This document shows positions 1 to 8,355 of a stretch of 64,000 bases of DNA, one piece after another. The notes beneath the pieces were generated by a model, which worked only from the letters and a program-made list of their open reading frames with translations, was not told the DNA's origin and did not search any database. A program made the translations under genes and the position numbers. The stretch is from Lepagella muris (GTDB lineage Bacteria; Bacteroidota; Bacteroidia; Bacteroidales; Muribaculaceae): the NCBI RefSeq assembly GCF_004793975.1, contig NZ_SRYB01000014.1, positions 47,622-111,621 on the forward strand. The letters are read 5' to 3'. Each line of letters begins with the position of its first letter. Position 1 is the first letter of the stretch.

Positions 1-778
1 TAGCCGATTTACATATATTTGTAAATTCATCCCAAATTATAAGAAGTCCGTCATACACACCACCTTCTCGTAATTTATTCTGAACTTCTATTATCCATTT
101 TGCCAAGTTTTTATTTTCAAGCGGTATATTCAGACGTGATTCCCGCAAAGCATCGTTCACACAATCAAATACACCTACCGATGAATTAGACAATTCAAGA
201 CGCAGTTTTCTTAAATCTGGTGCCACCGACTGAAGTTTCGGACTTTTGCTCAGCAGTAACTCCCACATTTCCGGTTCTTGGTCTATGTGTTCCACATAAC
301 TGTCAAAATCAGTTTTCACAACGATTTCAATCCCTGCCTCTTTCAAAGCCGACTTAATCTCACTTTGAAGCTGCAAAGAAAGATCTGTCTCATACGAGAT
401 TCTTTGCTGACCATAAAGTTTTATCGGGAACAATCTTTTTTGTTGACGTAAGGATAAAAGATTGGTACGCAATACATCAAACTTTGGGTCACCATATTCT
501 TCCTTAATATAATCCTGTATGCTCTCCACTGTGTCACAAAGCAAATGCTGCAACACAGCTCCAGCATGAGATTTTCCGGAGCCATAAGTACCGGCAATCC
601 ATATAGGCTTATGATTGTCAGAATCGTTATTAAATACCGCTTTTATTGTCTTATCAAGCAATCCGTTAAACTGTTCATTCGCAATAAAAGTCTTCCAATC
701 ATCAGGCTTCTCTTCCCGAATACTGTATACTGTCCGTGACTTACTAAGTGTGATTATATCGTTGTATTTCGTTGCCAT
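1..778 (-). CDS. BrxC/PglY-like P-loop ATPase, N-terminal part (runs off the left edge)
   Basis: The reverse strand reads openly from an ATG at 778 to the window edge, giving about 259 N-terminal residues. A Walker A motif GTYGSGKSH lies near residue 60 and a Walker B-like LLIIWDEFT near residue 245. The same two motifs occur with similar spacing in the large ATPase at 47903-52066 (GSYGTGKSH, LIFIWDEFT). That fits the BrxC/PglY family, very large ATPases of BREX phage-defence systems, usually above 1,100 residues. The start lies one base after the stop of the 151-residue gene, so the two are cotranscribed and probably translationally coupled. The two ATPases are clearly diverged outside the motifs, so this is a paralogue and not a recent duplicate. 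The C-terminal part cannot be seen. DndH- or SspD-like ATPases are alternatives. Confidence 0.72.
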   Translation of the reverse strand, partial: MATKYNDIITLSKSRTVYSIREEKPDDWKTFIANEQFNGLLDKTIKAVFNNDSDNHKPIWIAGTYGSGKSHAGAVLQHLLCDTVESIQDYIKEEYGDPKFDVLRTNLLSLRQQKRLFPIKLYGQQRISYETDLSLQLQSEIKSALKEAGIEIVVKTDFDSYVEHIDQEPEMWELLLSKSPKLQSVAPDLRKLRLELSNSSVGVFDCVNDALRESRLNIPLENKNLAKWIIEVQNKLREGGVYDGLLIIWDEFTNICKSA

Positions 779-779
779 T

Positions 780-1235
780 TTATTTATTTTTTAAATAAAA
801 AGCTATTATCGTTTTTTTTATATCACTTCTAAAAACTGGATCTTGCAATAAAGCCCATAAATCTGCATCAAGAAACGAATAATCAAAATTGTCTCTTAGA
901 TATTTTCCTGATGGAGAATGAGCCTTCGGCGAACTTTTAAAAGGTATTCCTTTCCATTTTATATCATAAAACGTTTCACTTCTAAGATGTAAAAGTGGCA
1001 ATAAGATAGGCGTTGGCTTATTATGAGGTTCGTTCATAATACAAATCCGCATATAAATATCTTCAAGATCTTTATTGGGATAGCATATCTTATTCTCTTC
1101 CAAAACTCCGTTTGATATAGCATCAATTATTGCAAGTACAAAATAAGGCTTTGCATTCTTAATACATCCGTGTGAATTACCTCGTTTTATTTTAGTTATC
1201 TCAACAAGATAGAAATTTCTTTTAAGTTGATTCAT
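780..1235 (-). CDS. Putative stand-alone DNA sulfur-binding-domain (SBD)-like protein
   Basis: A 151-residue protein between the BrxP-like gene and the BrxC-like gene. Its start ATG shares one base with the upstream stop, and its own stop is one base from the next ATG. The pattern resembles the sulfur-binding domain that reads phosphorothioated DNA at the N-terminus of ScoMcrA-type HNH nucleases: an early R-x-x-SHG segment, then KPYFVLAIID, a middle block ending PLLHLRSETFYDIKW, and a C-terminal LQDPVFRSDIKKTIIAFYL helix. No HNH or other nuclease motif follows. A neighbour that could make phosphorothioate supports a reader role. The call rests on remembered family pattern, not on an alignment; a structural search could overturn it. 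Confidence 0.45.
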   Translation of the reverse strand: MNQLKRNFYLVEITKIKRGNSHGCIKNAKPYFVLAIIDAISNGVLEENKICYPNKDLEDIYMRICIMNEPHNKPTPILLPLLHLRSETFYDIKWKGIPFKSSPKAHSPSGKYLRDNFDYSFLDADLWALLQDPVFRSDIKKTIIAFYLKNK

Positions 1236-3754
1236 TATACTTGCAAGAGAGTTTTCAATACCATAACTGGAGAAAGATCGTCACGGAGTGTAATATTATC
1301 GAGCCCCATATTTAATTCAGCAACCAAAACTCTATTTACTTTAGAGTTTAAAGAACGTAATGTGTTTTCAAAATCATTCCTTAATAAATTAAACTCTTTT
1401 TGCGGACCACCTGCAGCATCCTGCTTATATAAGTCAAATATACGCAGAGAGAATATTTTACGAGATACCGCATATTTATAAAGAGAGTAAGCCAATGCCT
1501 CACAACTGATATCTTTATATGTCTCTCTTTTAAACGTATCTTTGGAGATTTCTTCATATTGTCTCAAAACAGAGCCGATTGGAGATTCTTTTAAAGTTCT
1601 TCTTAATTGATATACTGCATTATGAACTGTTTTTTCTTTATATGCCCCATATTGTTCTTTAATCATTCCTTCAAGTCCTTTTTGAGAACAATTAGTATCA
1701 ATCGATATATTCTTTGTATACCAATTTACAATAAAAGAATTATATGAAAGATTAATCCATACTATTTCCCATATCAAATTCGGATAATTTACCATTATCT
1801 CTTGATTAGAGAGCAATTTAGCTAGTTCTGTAGCATTATTGTTTTCATCTATAATTTCAGCATCTCTAAGCCATGCTTTTAAAGATGGTATCTGATAATT
1901 CTCATTTAATCCATGATTGCTCATCCAATAAGCATCAAGATTGTTCAAATAATCATTAAGCCATTCCTCTCTTAATCCAAAATTTTTATAACGATCTATG
2001 TTACTTGTTTTTTTATTCATTTTAATTCCGGTTGTTAAGTATAATGAATTAGCCGCGATGCAACCTTTTTCATGAAAATTCAAACATCTATGACATTGAA
2101 TACACTTAGCCTTATCCACATACACTTTTGGATATATATGAAGTGCACCAGTGGGACATTCAACCTCACATGTTTCACATTGGATACAATAAACGGCTTT
2201 AAAAAGCACACGTTTAATTAATCCCATGATAATAATATCTGTGATATTTTTAATTTCAAGCGTATACTTTCCTTTATTCTCTATCAAAGAAAATTTATAT
2301 GTTTCATCTTTAATCCTTATTTCTCCTATTGTACTACTTCCATCTATACTTGTTGTATAGTTTCCCAGTGTTTGAAAAAATGTCAGTATCGGATATTTAG
2401 GATTCTGTATTACCGCAATAAGATTTGATTCATAATTTTTAAATTCTATAAACGAATCCTGATCAACCAAATTTCCACTTGCACGGCGTTTCCATCCTCC
2501 TTGGCTAATATATTCCTTAATATCCTTTACTCCTCCTTTTTTAGCGTAACTTTCTATTCTACTTAGAAAAGGCCTAACATTTTCCCTATAATGAATATTT
2601 GCAATTCTCTCATTCCATTCATTTGCAAATGGACAAACCAAACACCCAACACGAGTCATTCCTTGGCGATATGCTGGATTTATAGGCAATTTATATTTAA
2701 ATAAATATAAGAAAATTTCAGAAGTGCTCCAATAAAGAATTGGTCGGACATTAATTACTGTATCATGTTTAACCCCCTTTCCAATTCTGTTATATCCGGA
2801 ACGTCTCGTACTTTCTTCCGCACGCACGCCATCAAATGTCAGGACCCTTGCCTGCTTATTATTTTCAGTCTTCAACATCCTATATAATGGTCCTGTCTTC
2901 ATGACAGCACAACACCAACGATGCGTATCACTTGGAGTACCAATCTTATCCCAATAGCTTAATACACTGGCATGATTTCTTGCTATTGAAAATTTCAATT
3001 CGGGGTACATTGACTGATAATACTCCGTAATTTCTTCATACAGATTTAACGATGGTGGCAACTCATAACCCGTATCACTATATATTACCTCAAAATCCTG
3101 AGGAGGAATCGCCCGCGTACAAAGGTCAAGCACCACCTGTGAATCCTTTCCTCCAGAAAATGAAGCCAGAAACTTATCTATTCTTGTGGTTTGATATACC
3201 TTCTTCCCTTCTTTCTTTGCTTGCTCCAAAGGCATCACATCAAAACTGTTACAATCCTCTTTTACAATTGCCATCTTTTGCTTTGCCTTCCTCTCAGCAA
3301 CCTCCGCAAGTCGCTCAAAATCAAGAGAATTAGCTTTCGATTCCTTTGCTATTTTCTTAGCAGATGAATACATAAGATACGTATCTCTTATGAACTCAAT
3401 TGCCTCACTCTCGATTACAAACATATAATCTCGATTACGCTCCAACATTGCTGCCACGTCAACAGGCTTCAACTTCATCTGATCACAGCCGTCACTAAAT
3501 ACAATTGTTGGAGAATCATATATATTTGCCCCTTGCGCTTCAAAAACCATTTCTCCACGGTAATAATATTGCTTATTACAAGCCCATAGCAACGGTGCCT
3601 CTGACTCAGGATATGACCATCCTAAGTCTTTCAATTTTAACAGATCAAGTTCCTCATAGAATACAGGACGTGGAGATACACTTAACGTCTCTTTCGTAAT
3701 ATGACGCTTTAGAATAACTCCACCACTTTTTTTATCCCATTCTATTTTAAACAT
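1235..3754 (-). CDS. brxP: BrxP-like PAPS reductase-family protein with [4Fe-4S] motifs and C-terminal DUF4007-like domain
   Basis: 839 residues. After an N-terminal region of about 190 residues, a PP-loop SFSGGKDSQ near residue 200 marks the PAPS reductase/adenine nucleotide alpha hydrolase superfamily; DndC of DNA phosphorothioation belongs to it. Cysteine clusters WCCAV (near 280) and GCLVCPF (near 375) follow. Two ferredoxin-like clusters at about 520-560 (CIQCETCEVECP and CIQCHRC) suggest two Fe-S centres. The last about 230 residues form a separate domain that recurs at 52069-52692. PAPS-reductase proteins encoded beside brxC, pglZ and brxL define type 4 BREX, where they are called BrxP. 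The likely role is sulfur-based DNA modification or activation of an intermediate for it. It is the first gene of a tightly packed operon and is visibly AT-rich. Confidence 0.72.
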   Translation of the reverse strand: MFKIEWDKKSGGVILKRHITKETLSVSPRPVFYEELDLLKLKDLGWSYPESEAPLLWACNKQYYYRGEMVFEAQGANIYDSPTIVFSDGCDQMKLKPVDVAAMLERNRDYMFVIESEAIEFIRDTYLMYSSAKKIAKESKANSLDFERLAEVAERKAKQKMAIVKEDCNSFDVMPLEQAKKEGKKVYQTTRIDKFLASFSGGKDSQVVLDLCTRAIPPQDFEVIYSDTGYELPPSLNLYEEITEYYQSMYPELKFSIARNHASVLSYWDKIGTPSDTHRWCCAVMKTGPLYRMLKTENNKQARVLTFDGVRAEESTRRSGYNRIGKGVKHDTVINVRPILYWSTSEIFLYLFKYKLPINPAYRQGMTRVGCLVCPFANEWNERIANIHYRENVRPFLSRIESYAKKGGVKDIKEYISQGGWKRRASGNLVDQDSFIEFKNYESNLIAVIQNPKYPILTFFQTLGNYTTSIDGSSTIGEIRIKDETYKFSLIENKGKYTLEIKNITDIIIMGLIKRVLFKAVYCIQCETCEVECPTGALHIYPKVYVDKAKCIQCHRCLNFHEKGCIAANSLYLTTGIKMNKKTSNIDRYKNFGLREEWLNDYLNNLDAYWMSNHGLNENYQIPSLKAWLRDAEIIDENNNATELAKLLSNQEIMVNYPNLIWEIVWINLSYNSFIVNWYTKNISIDTNCSQKGLEGMIKEQYGAYKEKTVHNAVYQLRRTLKESPIGSVLRQYEEISKDTFKRETYKDISCEALAYSLYKYAVSRKIFSLRIFDLYKQDAAGGPQKEFNLLRNDFENTLRSLNSKVNRVLVAELNMGLDNITLRDDLSPVMVLKTLLQV

Positions 3755-3779
3755 TTCACTCGCAGTTAGTTAATAATAC

Positions 3780-3970
3780 ACTCTTCCGAAGAGATTTAAA
3801 TGAATTGAAACACGCTTATTATTAGATAGATATAAATGCTAAATATTTTATTTGCTAAACAAGCCAATAATTAACAAATATAGATTGAATAAAAAATAGA
3901 ATTTAATTGTGTGATTTTTAAGAAAAATTTTATAACTTTACACTTGATAAAGTATCTCTTCGGAAGAGAT
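3780..3970. promoter_or_regulatory. Pair of near-palindromic sites upstream of the brxP-like gene
   Basis: A 17-base hyphenated palindrome, ATCTCTTCGGAAGAGAT, lies at 3954-3970. A shorter version in the complementary form, CTCTTCCGAAGAG, lies at 3781-3793. They bracket the AT-rich region immediately upstream of the brxP-like start at 3754, as expected for operators of a dimeric regulator that could loop the promoter. No regulator gene is visible inside the window. An inverted-repeat end of an insertion is an alternative. Confidence 0.4.
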
Positions 3971-3993
3971 TTTGATAATTGCTAAACAAAAAT

Positions 3994-4022
3994 TGCCTCA
4001 GACTATGACGTTATCTGAGGCA
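3994..4022. terminator. Hairpin, 9-bp stem
   Basis: TGCCTCAGA and TCTGAGGCA form a 9-bp stem with an 11-base loop. It sits upstream of the brxP operon, where no rightward gene ends, so it may insulate the operon from transcription arriving from the right. Confidence 0.35.
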
Positions 4023-4103
4023 TTGATGTCATTATATCCTTTGTGAGACCTTGCTGACTTACATAAAACAATACCGACAGAATCAAGGGTCAGGAAAATC
4101 TCC

Positions 4104-4129
4104 AAATCGTCAGTCGTAACTGACGATTT
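4104..4129. terminator. Hairpin, 11-bp stem with 4-base loop
   Basis: AAATCGTCAGT, CGTA and ACTGACGATTT form a strong perfect hairpin with A/T flanks, usable as a terminator in either direction. It could stop transcripts coming leftward from the Rpn gene. Confidence 0.45.
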
Positions 4130-4188
4130 AATCGGACGATGAAGTTGTGCATACAATGATTCGTAATCAGTAGTTTAATCACCACTAA

Positions 4189-4375
4189 TTTAGCACTTAA
4201 TCACCTTCTCTCTACTCTCACTTGTTTCATCCGTTTCACTTGTTTCGCTTGTTTCGCTTGTTTCAGGTGAAACAGGTGAAACAAGTGAAACAAACGAAAC
4301 AGGTTGAGTTTTACGGACGTCGGTTGACTTTTCGATCGTCATCACTGAACCGGGTTGACTACGGCAGTATGATGT
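4189..4375. repeat. Direct repeat copy 1 with a 9-base ladder array (flanks the Rpn gene)
   Basis: This about 187-base block is repeated with high similarity at 5862-6048, on the other side of the Rpn gene. Inside it, about five 9-base units of the form TTGTTTCRC run one way, followed by about four complementary units GTGAAACAR, giving a long imperfect hairpin. The trailing part (GGTTGACTTTTCGATCGT, then CTGAACCGGGTTGACTAC) is also shared. A further similar T-rich stretch follows both copies (about 4448-4490 and 6080-6115). Confidence 0.85.
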
Positions 4376-4507
4376 CTGCACAAAGAAATAAAAGAATTAA
4401 AAGAAATCCATTTATTCTCAAATGAAGTTGCCTAAAATTAATTAAATCAAAAATAATTTCTTTTTTTTCTTTCTTTTCTTTGTGTTACCTTACGATATAG
4501 CTAATAA

Positions 4508-4740
4508 CGCTTCTTTGTGGAATGGATTCATCTGATTCAGGTGATTCATAGTGATTCATAGTGATTCAGGTGAATCGGGGCGTAGTCGGAAAATATCAAG
4601 GTCGGATAATGGGTGGGGATAGTTTCAAAATAACACTGCTGAAAGATCCCTTATGTCTAACTTTGCAGCATCAAATGGTGCGCTACGATGCGCTACGCGC
4701 AATGTGACAGGTAACAGGTAACAAGTGACAGGTGGTCTTC
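4508..4740. repeat. Short-unit arrays (TGATTCA-type and GGTAACA-type) in a gene-free stretch
   Basis: The gap 4376-4944 has no convincing gene. At about 4520-4575 it holds five TGATTCA-type units spaced 9-10 bases apart and ending in one reversed unit. At about 4700-4735 it holds GTGACAGGTAACAGGTAACAA-like units. At about 4819-4910 two TTGATATCAAG palindromes lie about 60 bases apart. These are different units from the flanking 187-base repeat but have the same style. They may form terminating hairpins downstream of the Rpn gene. Confidence 0.6.
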
Positions 4741-4944
4741 ATCCCTATCAGAAGGAGTGAAGAGGGATGTCGTATATAAAAAGTAACCTTTTATATTCTA
4801 ATTGCACCCACAATCATTACCTTGATATCAAGTCTATAGCACATCTTGATCTCAAACCAATAACTCACATTGATATCAAGTCTTTCTCCCCTTGATAGAA
4901 GTTCCTCTACGCGGCTATATTTTGACAGATGCCGTTCATCCGAA

Positions 4945-5793
4945 TCATATATTACTGAGCAATTTCTTGACCTTATCAACCGCCATATTCGCAATCATGG
5001 CAATCTGTTCTATCGGTAAACCGGCTTTCATCATATTGACAATCATCTCAACTTTTCCTTCCTCTCGTCCTTCTGCCTTAGCGTAAGAGAGTTGACCGAC
5101 TATATCTCGGTAGGCCTTCAGATCTGCATCATAATCCATCTTATCTTCGTCACTCAGATTCGCATAGGAGGCCACCGATGACAACCGGTGGAAAAGTCTA
5201 TCCTTTTGTGTGAATGGCATTGTCTCCATAGTACTCATGTTGTTAAATATGTAAAACCACTGATCTATCTTCTCTCTACATTCCTCCGGTTTATTCTTAC
5301 CGAATAACGGAAGCTGTATGAATATGTAACGTTGCTTGTCGCTGATCGGCTGGTGTGTCCGGAGGTCACACAACGCGGCATCTATCCTGAACTCATCCTT
5401 AAATTGTTCAAGACAGAAATTCATGAACGAGATGATGTATATCGGCTCAAACTCATACAGCCAGTCCGACCCTACCTCTCCCTGATCAACTATCGCCTTT
5501 GAAGCATAATATACCATTCGGTCAATGTAATAATTCTGGCTGCTGTTCTGCATCTCGACTGTGAAGCGTTTACCGTTTGTTGTCTGATAGTGGATGTCAT
5601 AGATCACACCCCTCTCCCTCTTACGTCTCCGACTCTTCTCCTTGTCAAGATACTGAAGGTCGATAATCGTGTCAAATCCCGGCTCATCCTTCAACAGGTT
5701 GTTGAGGAAATCTATAAGGAAGTCCTTCGACTCCTCTCGTCCGAAGATATACTTGAAACCGAAATCGGTCATCGGATTGATATAGGTAGACAT
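4945..5793 (-). CDS. Rpn-family PD-(D/E)XK nuclease (recombination-promoting nuclease / putative transposase)
   Basis: 282 residues from the ATG at 5793; an upstream TTG at 5817 is less likely, because family members start close to the motif PMTDFGFKYIFG. The protein has the expected N-terminal MTDFGFKYIFGREES region, a central nuclease core with YDIHYQTTNGKRFTVEMQ (the E-x-Q of the PD-(D/E)XK fold), and a C-terminal tail with EGREEGKVEMIVNMMKAGLPIEQIAMIANM, typical of these proteins. Rpn proteins are DNA nucleases associated with recA-independent recombination and, more recently, phage defence; they are often multi-copy in Bacteroidales. The gene is intact and flanked by two about 187-bp direct repeats. 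No companion gene is evident. Confidence 0.88.
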   Translation of the reverse strand: MSTYINPMTDFGFKYIFGREESKDFLIDFLNNLLKDEPGFDTIIDLQYLDKEKSRRRKRERGVIYDIHYQTTNGKRFTVEMQNSSQNYYIDRMVYYASKAIVDQGEVGSDWLYEFEPIYIISFMNFCLEQFKDEFRIDAALCDLRTHQPISDKQRYIFIQLPLFGKNKPEECREKIDQWFYIFNNMSTMETMPFTQKDRLFHRLSSVASYANLSDEDKMDYDADLKAYRDIVGQLSYAKAEGREEGKVEMIVNMMKAGLPIEQIAMIANMAVDKVKKLLSNI

Positions 5794-5861
5794 GGCATTC
5801 TGTTTTGGTTTCCACAAAAATAGACATTAAAATCCATTTGCGCAAACTTTTACCATAGTTT

Positions 5862-6048
5862 TTTAGCACTTAATCACCTTCTCTATTCTCTCTCTTGTTT
5901 CATCCGTTTCACTTGTTTCATCTGTTTCGCTTGTTTCACTTGTTTCAGGTGAAACAGGTGAAACAAGCGAAACAGCTTGAGTTTTCCGGATGTCGGTTGA
6001 CTTTTCGATCGTTATAACTGAACCGGGTTGACTACAGCAGTGTAATGT
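5862..6048. repeat. Direct repeat copy 2 with a 9-base ladder array
   Basis: Second copy of the block at 4189-4375, in the same orientation and of the same length. The array holds six TTGTTTCRY-type 9-base units followed by about three complementary units, so the unit number and exact units differ between copies while the flanking sequence is kept. It lies just upstream of the Rpn gene start. The gap to the next gene (6049-6298) contains only a T-rich stretch and a promoter-like box. Confidence 0.85.
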
Positions 6049-6265
6049 TTTCTTTTTCTCTCTATTTTTTGAAAATCGATAAATTTCTTTTTATTCTTTC
6101 TTTTCTTTGTGATAACATCACCATGACAAAAGCTCATATCCAGCACACCCATGACGTGACGCTCCCTAATACGCTACATTATTGCCATGGCTTGTATAAG
6201 TCGGATTGAGCCGATTAACAAATAATTTTGAGCCGAAGGACAAATAGGATTACAAATTTTTGATG

Positions 6266-6273
6266 TAATTTTG
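6266..6273 (+). promoter_or_regulatory. Bacteroidetes -7 box TAATTTTG
   Basis: A perfect TAnnTTTG box about 90 bases upstream of the likely DUF3737 start. No clear TTG element is seen at the -33 position, so it is a moderate call. It would drive the three-gene operon to 9788. Confidence 0.5.
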
Positions 6274-6364
6274 CACTCGGAATAAAACAAACAGATTATT
6301 GAAGTTATCTAAACTTCATTATACCGATCATGAAGCGATAGATGCTTCTTTAATAATACCTATC

Positions 6365-7213
6365 ATGGAGATAATCAGAAATAAAGAATTTGGAGGGGAA
6401 CGCCCACTTTATTGCAAGCATGGTCTGCGTTTGGAGAACGTGACTATCCACGTCGGCGAATCCAGTATCAAGGAGGGTTCCGATATTGAAGCGGTGAATT
6501 GCACGTTTGAAGGGAAATATGTGTTTTGGGAAGTGAATAATTTCTCTGTCAAGAATTGTTATTTCGCCGAGAGCGCACGCTCAAGCCTCTGGTATTCCCG
6601 CAATTGCCGCATGATCGACTGCAAAGTGGATGCTCCCAAACTTTTCAGAAGGATGACAGGCATATACGTGGAGAACACTGACTTCCCCAACGGGGAGCAA
6701 TTCCTATGGGACTGCAAGGATATCGTGCTCAAAAACGTGAGCATCGACAAGTGTGACTACGTGTTCATGCACTCCGAGAACATCAAGATAGAGAATTACC
6801 GTCAGGACGGAAACTATGGTTTCCAGTATGCCAAGAACGTGGAGATACACAACGCCTTGATAAATTCCAAGGATGCCTTTTGGGAGGCTGAGAATGTCAC
6901 CATCTATGATTCAGAAATCAATGGCGAATATCTCGGCTGGTATGGTAAGAACCTTCGTTTCGTCCGCTGCCATCTCACCGGCGAACAGCTACTCTGCTAC
7001 GTCGACGGGCTAATCCTTGAGGACTGCACATTTGGTGAGGATGCAAACCTTCTCTTTGAATACAGCTCTCTGAAAGCCACTGTGAAAGGACACATCACAA
7101 GCGTGAAGAATCCTACCTCCGGCGAACTGACAGCCGACTCTATCGGTGAAATTATCATTGACGACAACATTAAATCCCCTGCAAATTGCAAAATTACAGT
7201 TTTGACGAAATAA
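6365..7213 (+). CDS. DUF3737 family protein (right-handed beta-helix-like)
   Basis: About 282 residues. The start at 6365 is preferred because the family typically begins close to a NKEFGGERPLY segment, here at MEIIRNKEFGGERPLY; an in-frame TTG at 6299 would add 22 residues and cannot be excluded. The body consists of short repeated strands (VENTDFPN, LKNVSIDKC, IENYRQ, IHNALINSKDAFWE, IYDSEINGEY), the pattern of a parallel beta-helix. The function is not established. The 3' end overlaps the next gene by 28 bases, so it belongs to the PatB/MATE operon. No signal peptide is seen, so it is probably cytoplasmic. Confidence 0.85.
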   Translation: MEIIRNKEFGGERPLYCKHGLRLENVTIHVGESSIKEGSDIEAVNCTFEGKYVFWEVNNFSVKNCYFAESARSSLWYSRNCRMIDCKVDAPKLFRRMTGIYVENTDFPNGEQFLWDCKDIVLKNVSIDKCDYVFMHSENIKIENYRQDGNYGFQYAKNVEIHNALINSKDAFWEAENVTIYDSEINGEYLGWYGKNLRFVRCHLTGEQLLCYVDGLILEDCTFGEDANLLFEYSSLKATVKGHITSVKNPTSGELTADSIGEIIIDDNIKSPANCKITVLTK

Positions 7214-8355
7214 TTGACCGTCGCAAATCAAATTCTTATAAATGGGACACCCCAACAGATGAGGAAACGCTCCCCATGTGGGTGGCAGACATGGATTTCA
7301 AGACTGCACCATGCATAATTGAGTCGCTGAGACGTCGTGTTGAACACGGCGTTTTCGGCTATACTAAGGTGCCTGCCGATTATTACAAGGCAATAGTCGA
7401 CTGGTTTATGCGAAGGCATGACTGGGCAATAAATCCCGAACACATAATCTACACGTCGGGAGTGGTGCCGGCATTGTCTGCCATTATAAAAGGTTTGACT
7501 CGCCCCGGCGACAAGGTGATCGTACAGACTCCAGCCTACAACTGTTTCTTCTCCTCAATCAGAAACAACGGATGCCTGCTCGCTGCCAACGAATTGACGT
7601 ATCACAGCGACGGAAGATATACCATTGACTTTGAGAATCTGGAACAGCTTTCTCATGACGCCTCGCTCATGATACTCTGCAATCCTCATAATCCTGGCGG
7701 AAGGGTGTGGAAGCATGCGGAATTGGCACGAATCGCCGAGATATGCCGACGCAACAACGTGATTGTGGTGGCTGACGAGATTCATTGCGAATTGACATAT
7801 CCCGGACATGATTACATCCCCTTTGCCTTCGTGGCTGAGGAAGTGGGGGTAGCGTATGTCGTGACAAACTCGCCAAGCAAGGCATTCAATACCGCCGGAC
7901 TACAGATTGCAAATATCATCACTCCGGATGCCGCCATGAGATCAAGGATTGACCGCGCAATCAACGACAATGAGGTGTGCGACGTCAACCCGTTCGGTGT
8001 GGTCGGACTGATTGCAGCATACAACGACGGGGAGATATGGCTTGACGACCTGAAAGCCTACCTGCATACCAACTATCTATATGCCCGGAATTTTTTCAGG
8101 GAGAAGCTACCCCGTTTCACGGTATCCCCGCTTGAAGGGACATACCTTCTGTGGGTGAACTGTTCGCCCACCGGAATGGATTCCGATGAGATATGCCGCA
8201 GACTTGAAGAGGACGGGAAGGTGATGCTGTCGCCGGGTAGCATATATGGCAAAGGTGGAGAACATTTCATACGTATAAATCTCGCTTGTCCGAGGAAAAT
8301 CCTTAAGGAGGGTCTTTCGCGGATAGAGAAAGTATTGTCGCAGCTTGTGCCATGA
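7186..8355 (+). CDS. PatB/MalY-type PLP-dependent C-S lyase/aminotransferase
   Basis: 389 residues, fold type I PLP enzyme. Characteristic features are LPMWVADMDFKTAP near residue 30, the NPHNPGGRVW segment, the ADEIHCELTYPGH aspartate that contacts PLP, and SPSKAFNTAGLQ with the PLP lysine. This set separates the PatB/MalY cystathionine beta-lyase-like group from ordinary aminotransferases. The likely reaction is beta-elimination of a cysteine conjugate or cystathionine, giving a thiol, pyruvate and ammonia. The start is a TTG inside the end of the DUF3737 gene. The stop overlaps the MATE start by four bases (ATGA), so coupling with the exporter is likely. The substrate is unknown. Confidence 0.88.
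   Translation: MQNYSFDEIIDRRKSNSYKWDTPTDEETLPMWVADMDFKTAPCIIESLRRRVEHGVFGYTKVPADYYKAIVDWFMRRHDWAINPEHIIYTSGVVPALSAIIKGLTRPGDKVIVQTPAYNCFFSSIRNNGCLLAANELTYHSDGRYTIDFENLEQLSHDASLMILCNPHNPGGRVWKHAELARIAEICRRNNVIVVADEIHCELTYPGHDYIPFAFVAEEVGVAYVVTNSPSKAFNTAGLQIANIITPDAAMRSRIDRAINDNEVCDVNPFGVVGLIAAYNDGEIWLDDLKAYLHTNYLYARNFFREKLPRFTVSPLEGTYLLWVNCSPTGMDSDEICRRLEEDGKVMLSPGSIYGKGGEHFIRINLACPRKILKEGLSRIEKVLSQLVP

Noticed and set aside
1..778. Recent duplicate of the brxC gene at 47903-52066
   Set aside because: Only the P-loop and WDEFT motifs and the general layout agree; the rest of the N-termini is too different for a recent copy.
4791..4994. 67-residue ORF downstream of the Rpn gene
   Set aside because: It overlaps the Rpn gene end in another frame and shows no family features or start signal.
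4189..6048. CRISPR array
   Set aside because: The repeats are short contiguous 9-base units that reverse polarity, with no spacers of constant length and no cas genes nearby.
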